In this document: positions 59,362 to 64,000 of the stretch, in pieces
How the letters are laid out: each line of letters begins with the position of its first letter
Position numbering within the stretch: position 1 is the stretch's first letter
Origin: Karstenula rhodostoma CBS 690.94
Lineage: Eukaryota; Ascomycota; Dothideomycetes; Pleosporales; Didymosphaeriaceae
DNA: 64,000 nt
Direction of reading: 5' to 3'
Assembly: GCA_010093485.1 (NCBI GenBank)
Contig: MU001492.1
Location: forward strand, 1,907,122 to 1,971,121
Position numbers and translations under genes: made by a program
The notes under the pieces: generated by a model
Told to the model about the DNA's origin: nothing
The model's input: only the letters and a program-made list of their open reading frames with translations
Database searches by the model: none

Positions 59362-60079
59362 CGTGGATGTGTGTCTTCGAAAATAGCGAAGGGGTATCAG
59401 AAGGTGAAAAGAGGAAGCGGGCGCGACGAAGAGCAGGTGGCAGCAGCTATATAAACGGCCAGTCTGTTGCGGCGCGTCTTGTAGGTAGCTTTCGTATCAC
59501 TCGTCTGGTGGGGCACCCGGGCATGACGCCGGCACTCTTGCTACCCCTCATCGCGGCCATTGCTCGGAGGACGAGGCCAACCCCCCAGCGACTTCGCCCG
59601 ATGCTCGCATCCCCAGGCCAAAAGTCGCATGGAGCTCGGGAGAGCCTCGCATTGTCGCGACATGGCAAGCCAGTGCATGCGATTGGGCCGTGTCGCGGGG
59701 CATCTTGTCCTATCGTGGGCGGCGGCATCCGCTACGGACCATGTTGCCAGATCCGGACGTGGAGAGCGGCGGAACCGCAACCGTAGCGCGTCTTGTGCTG
59801 AGCAATCGAGGACGTGAAGAGCCGTGGCAGAGCACTCGGGCTGTGGTTTGAAGGAGAGATGCAGGGTGCAAGACGAATGTAGAGGAATGTGTGGAATTTG
59901 TAGACTAAGACGCAGGCTAAATAAAAAAGAGCACCCTGATGGTGAATAGTTATAAAAGGAAAGAACGCCTACAAATGCTCCCAAATACGCGACAGCTCAT
60001 GTGCTGGGTGCAGATGTGCTATCTCATCAATATTGCTCCAAGCTCCTCAGCCACCGGCTCAGCTCGAGTGAGGGCCAGG
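59362..60079. other. Intergenic region, promoter of the ADH gene
   Basis: A 718-bp gap between two minus-strand genes; no gene seen. Open frames on both strands are compositional. Confidence 0.5.
59448..59455 (-). promoter_or_regulatory. TATA-like element of the class III ADH gene
   Basis: TATATAAA on plus (TTTATATA on minus) lies about 87 bp upstream of the minus-strand ATG at 59361, within an otherwise GC-rich segment. The short distance makes it a plausible core promoter element. Confidence 0.45.
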
Positions 60080-61255
60080 CTATGCGACCAATGCCTTGCT
60101 CTCCTCTTCGACCGTGTCCGGCGTCTTGCTCCTCTCCTTGTCTTTCGCCCCCTTGCTCTTGCTTCTCACTCTGCTCCAACTGCTACTCCGGTCTCTTCCG
60201 TGTTCCTTCAGCGTCTTGACGCTATGGCTCCATCTCTTCCTCAGCGGAGTCTTTTCCCCCTTTAGCCCCAGCAACTCCCGCACCGTTGAGACCTCCGTGT
60301 GGTCTCTTGTGTGCTTCATGCGATGTACCCACACGCACTTGCCGTCGTCGAACAGAAATTCGCCGCCCACTTGCTTGAAGTCTCCGCCCTTGAGCGCTTT
60401 GCTGCCCGTCTTCAGACTCTGCACGATGGACTGCACCGAGGTGAAGAGCATGTTGGATTGTATGTATTCGGGCTTCTTGCCCATGTCCCACGTGCGCGAC
60501 ATGCTGAGAAGGTCGTACAGTTTGCGTGTCGGGTCGGCGTAGATAGGGAACGGGCACTGGGTCGTTTGCGCGTACATGTCGATCAGCTCAGGGCGCCCGC
60601 AGCCGACCACGGTTATGAAGGTTGGCTCGGGGAGTGCGAGGAGCGATTCGGGCGTTATGGAGGCGGACAGCTCGCGCAGGTACTCCTGGCAGTTCCCGCA
60701 GAAGAAGTGCCGAATGAAGATGATGAGCTGGCGCGGCGCCACGCCCTCGCCCTTGTACAGGTCCCTGAACGGTCTGCTTTCGCCGCTGGAGTCGAGAACC
60801 AAGAGGTCATCTACGCGCTTCATGTCCTTCTCCGAGGGTATGTCATTGTTCACTTCGACGGTGCCTTCGAAGTCGAGCTCGGGATTCTCTAGCACCGGCG
60901 TGGTGCTTGACGGCGAGAAAGGCGGCGTCGTAGGCGCATCGGCGGTGGTGGGGGAGGCGAGGTGGGTGGCGCCCAGGCTCAACGTCGCGTCGGTCGAGTT
61001 GCGCGACTTCGCATCGAGCGAGGGCGAGAGTTCGGGGTTGAGGGAGAGGGATGGGTTTCGTTTGTGGGTTCGCGCAGTGCTGCTGGGTGCGAGTGCTGGG
61101 TTGAGCGACAGCCCCGACTGTGGAGGCGGCGATGTAGAGGAAAGCGCATCTGTGGCTACGGCGTGTGCTGGATCCGTCCCCAGCGTCGTAACCTCAGCGC
61201 CTCCTGTCGCCGCCGTAGCATCCATCAAAGCAGACATCGTAGCCATCGAATCCAT
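60080..61255 (-). CDS. AhpC/TSA-like thioredoxin-fold protein (PRXL2/AAED1 family)
   Basis: A single exon of 391 aa. The first 130 residues are disordered, Ser/Thr/Pro/Ala-rich with two repeats of the SLSLNPEL kind. The thioredoxin-like AhpC/TSA-2 domain spans about residues 140-320: VDDLLVLDSSGESRPFRDLY, QLIIFIRHFFCGNCQEYLRE (the CxxC redox centre), TFITVVGCGRPELIDMYAQT and CPFPIYADPTRKLYDLLSM. The basic C-terminus (KTLKEHGRDRSSSWSRVRSK) and acidic end are fungal additions. It is likely an antioxidant or redox-regulatory protein; actual peroxidase activity is not assured in this family. Confidence 0.9.
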   Translation of the reverse strand: MDSMATMSALMDATAATGGAEVTTLGTDPAHAVATDALSSTSPPPQSGLSLNPALAPSSTARTHKRNPSLSLNPELSPSLDAKSRNSTDATLSLGATHLASPTTADAPTTPPFSPSSTTPVLENPELDFEGTVEVNNDIPSEKDMKRVDDLLVLDSSGESRPFRDLYKGEGVAPRQLIIFIRHFFCGNCQEYLRELSASITPESLLALPEPTFITVVGCGRPELIDMYAQTTQCPFPIYADPTRKLYDLLSMSRTWDMGKKPEYIQSNMLFTSVQSIVQSLKTGSKALKGGDFKQVGGEFLFDDGKCVWVHRMKHTRDHTEVSTVRELLGLKGEKTPLRKRWSHSVKTLKEHGRDRSSSWSRVRSKSKGAKDKERSKTPDTVEEESKALVA

Positions 61256-61970
61256 GGTTGCGTTTGTGAATGGTGAAGCCGTGCTGCTCTGTTTTGCAAT
61301 GTCTTCAGCAGCTTCTCATCCACTTGTAGAAAGGAGGAGCGGTGAGCGTCGTGTCTTTAGCGACGCCGTGTGAAAATCAGACAATGATTCTATCAGCAGG
61401 TTCACGTATGCCACAATGTCAGGAGCAAAGAGGCTGGAATATGCGCGAGCAGATCTGATCAGGGTCCGCGATACCCACAACGTAACAAAGCGCGCGTGTC
61501 AAGTTCCAGGCTGTGTTGAACGCAGGGACCGGCGTCGACGTCAGCGGCTACCTGCCTGCCCTGCCCTGTCCATTTCGCTTGTTCCTGTATCGTATCCCTT
61601 AACCTTGCCCCCTGCGCCCAAACCATTTTCACGTCTTCTGCCTCGCAGCGCCCGACTTGGCGTGCGTAGTGTGCCATGCGCCGAGCCTCTGACGTTGTTG
61701 TCCATGCTTGAGAATCGTGTCATGGACTCGTGATACCTGAATGCTTCAGCTGTGTCTCAGCTTGGGGGCTTGCGCCCACTCGGCTGAAGCTAGCCTGGAC
61801 TTAGCTGCTTGAAGAATGACGGGCCCGTGAACGATGTAATTGCAGTTTCCTACATGCTCGAGTCTACATATCTTGCACCATGTCGCCGACTAGACCGTGT
61901 CCGCAATACGACTGTCTGTTGACGCCTCTCAATCGCAACGCCACCATCAGTCCCGCTGTGACGTCTCCAC
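61256..61970. other. Intergenic region
   Basis: A 715-bp gap between minus-strand genes. A GC-stem hairpin (GGGGGC, four-base loop, GCCC) with flanking TCAG...CTGA lies near 61756-61786. No gene seen. Confidence 0.45.
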
Positions 61971-63385
61971 CTACGCTTTCTGGGACGCCTTGTAGCTGCG
62001 GTGCAGCCGCTTCAGAGCACCTTTGTACTTGTCCAAGTCCGTAGAGTCCTCGCCCTGGCAGTCGCGCTTGATGCGGAGCGCGTTCGCTGCCATATCCTGG
62101 CCGTTTTTGAAGTCTCCGACGAATTCGCAAGCCAGAGCAAGGTCCATGTATCTGCCAACAATCAGCCGAAAGTATGAAAGCAAATCGAAGGCGCACTCAC
62201 ATATTGGCCAGCCTCATTGAGTAGTCTCCTATCTCCATGTGGAGGACCGCCAGCTCAAGCAGCTGCTTCACGAATTCCGGCTCCCTGACTCCCATCTCCA
62301 AGTTCGGTCCTCGCAAATAGCTGGTCGTCTGTTCCAGCTCCTTGATGCGATACCTCCGATCAACACCCTCCCGAGCGAACCCATCGGCATCGTTCTCTTC
62401 GCCAACACAAGCGGGGCAATCACAGCTGAACCCATAATGCTTCAGCTCCCAAGATCGGAGCGTCTTTTCGTGAGTCATGTCGCAGTATGAGATGGTAATC
62501 TGATCGCCTGCCCTGACGTCGTGGATGATGTGGACCGTCTCGCGCTGGATGTTTGCGTTCCAGTTGAAGCTCGCGTTCGGGGTGCAGCTGTGATTGAAGC
62601 GGGCTGCATTCGGGAAAATGCCAGCGCCTTTGCCCATCTCCATGCAGTTGTTTTGGAAGATGCTGAGCAGAGACGGCTCCTTGCCGATGCGGGCGTTGTG
62701 CTGCTCTTGGATCCGTTGGAATTCGCGACCCTTCTGCGTGAGTCGCTCCGTGTCAGTGGGCTATATGTTGAAGATGGTGCATGTGGACATGCGGAGCTTA
62801 CTTACCACACTCTCGTGTATCCTGCTCGGCCATTTCTTCGGATCCTGGCCATGGCTTGATGCTAAGCTCCAGTACGACTTCTGATCATCCACCGAAAGCT
62901 TCGAGAAGGCCTCCTCGATGTCGGCTATTAAGTAATTTCCGTTGGAGATCGCAAGGAGAGGAGTATCACTAAGTATGCGCGTACCTCGCTTCAGGTCCTT
63001 GAGAGCAAAGCTGCCATAGCCCTTTCCTGTTACAGCTCGTACCTCGTAGAACTCATTGTCTGATGAATAGTGAGCAGGCTGATCGTCACTCTACAGCACA
63101 AGGATAAAAGTCTGAGTACAATGTGTTACCCTAAGGTGGGTAATAGGTAGGCACGTAGGCCAATAGTACTAAGAACTCTGTCCTAGTACTGTAGCTGCGT
63201 TGCACAGGGGAGCGAGGATAATTACCAGGAGCCTTCGGACGCATTTGCTGCACCGGCTGAGGTTCTGCGATGTCTACAGGTTGAGCCTCTCGAGTCGACG
63301 CGGCCTCTGATGCATCTGCTTGAGGCATTGTAATGGGGAGCGCATCGATCAAGCTGGTCTTCGGGTTTTCAAAGAAACTTGCCAT
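61971..63385 (-). CDS. SET-domain protein (SMYD-like methyltransferase)
   Basis: Four exons on minus: 63385-63226, 63059-62806, 62733-62201, 62151-61971; introns are 166, 72 and 49 nt, giving 375 aa. The N-terminal 55 residues are disordered. The SET domain begins at YEVRAVTGKGYGSFALKDLK (first SET motif) with RGTRILSDTPLL. The core follows as NAARFNHSCTPNASFNWN, then GDQITISYCDM. The cysteine-rich post-SET tail is FSCDCPACVGEE. A helical C-terminus (YMDLALACEFVGDFKNGQDM) resembles the TPR-like end of SMYD proteins; the MYND finger is absent. It is expected to methylate lysine on histones or other proteins; target unknown. Confidence 0.9.
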
Positions 63386-63632
63386 GTTGCTGTTCGTCCT
63401 CGGTAGTCGCGGCGGCGTTCAGAATCCAACCAGAGCGGTGACGGTCAAGGACGATATGGAACTACCTGGAAGTAATTATGCGAGAGCTTTTGGGTCGGTG
63501 AGATATTTACAAAGTGAGAACAGGAAGTGATACCAGCAAACGGTCTCGCGTTCCTTCCACGCTAGCGGCACAAACAACGCGCCTTCCCGTTTCTACCCCG
63601 ATCACCCTTCACCAACATTGGCTTCAGACAAA

Positions 63633-64000
63633 TTACCGGCCATACACTTCAGAGTCATTCTCGTTGATGAGCGCCATTTCCTCCTTACGGTACGTATCGG
63701 CCTCGACATAGCTCGTCACATTCGCGTCGAATACGAAATCCTGCGGGTTCTCGAGGTCGTACACCGGCCAGTCTTCCTCTTTGCCGTTCCATGCCGCAGA
63801 CTTCTTCCACGAGTTCGGGTCTTGGTCGTGGAAGAAGCTGATCCAGCTGCTGTCCATCAGCTTGGCGAGGTCAATGTAGCTTTGACCCTTTCCCTGGAAA
63901 GGTGGCGTCGCGGCGGGAATGTAACCGCTGCCCACAATGTTATTGAAGACAAACGCCACTTCCTGAAAATGGGATACACCAACTTGCGGAACCAGACCAG
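63633..64000 (-). CDS. Type-B carboxylesterase/lipase, C-terminal end (partial)
   Basis: The gene runs off the right edge; 122 codons and the stop are in the window. The first residues, GVSHFQEVAFVFNNIVGSGY, are the region around the catalytic His of type-B carboxylesterases, where the His precedes EVAFVF. The tail reads LAKLMDSSWISFFHDQDPNS and WPVYDLENPQDFVFDANVTS, typical of fungal family members. It ends in ENDSEVYGR. The rest, including the nucleophile Ser, is outside the window. The enzyme is probably secreted. Confidence 0.88.
   Translation of the reverse strand, partial: GLVPQVGVSHFQEVAFVFNNIVGSGYIPAATPPFQGKGQSYIDLAKLMDSSWISFFHDQDPNSWKKSAAWNGKEEDWPVYDLENPQDFVFDANVTSYVEADTYRKEEMALINENDSEVYGR

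Overview
The window is nuclear DNA of a filamentous ascomycete (Pezizomycotina; gene content and the many fungus-specific families suggest Dothideomycetes, which is an inference). The reasons are genes split by many 48-66 nt GT-AG introns, fungal-only families (C2H2 plus fungal-specific transcription factor, group II G-alpha, Dal5-like and DHA1 MFS permeases, the COX24/mS38 mitoribosomal protein), and long intergenic tracts with microrepeats. All gene models were assembled by eye from reading frames and splice sites.

Layout. 1-10.7 kb: a group II G-alpha subunit, mitoribosomal mS38, an N/A/G-repeat secreted protein, then a degraded ORF whose stops look like C-to-T changes. 11-20 kb: a secreted agmatinase-type ureohydrolase (-), a MATE transporter, a DHA1 MFS transporter and an RRM-like protein. 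20.5-32 kb: a diverged kinase-like protein, a 7-kb gene-poor tract, and an AmdX-type C2H2 transcription factor. 32-40 kb: a gene-poor tract, a seven-exon Cys-module protein and a small mitochondrial membrane protein. 40.8-47.2 kb: mitochondrial DNA polymerase gamma (-) divergent from an Slx8-like RING E3 (+), then a two-domain ABM protein. 47.6-51 kb: a fungal hypothetical, a methyltransferase-like protein and an acidic protein. 51-57.3 kb: a dead GH10 xylanase, an F-box-like hypothetical, a dead NtaA/SnaA-type flavin monooxygenase (-) and, divergent from it, an intact-looking Dal5-type permease (+). 57.7-64 kb: class III alcohol dehydrogenase, AhpC/TSA-like, SET-domain and carboxylesterase genes, all on minus; the last runs off the window edge.

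Most genes are independent housekeeping or regulatory loci. Two neighbourhoods suggest joint function. One is the secreted ureohydrolase next to two drug/polyamine-class exporters. The other is the divergent monooxygenase-permease pair, where the enzyme carries multiple stops while the transporter stays open, apart from one GC-AG intron. No complete transposon, CRISPR array, rRNA or convincing tRNA was seen.
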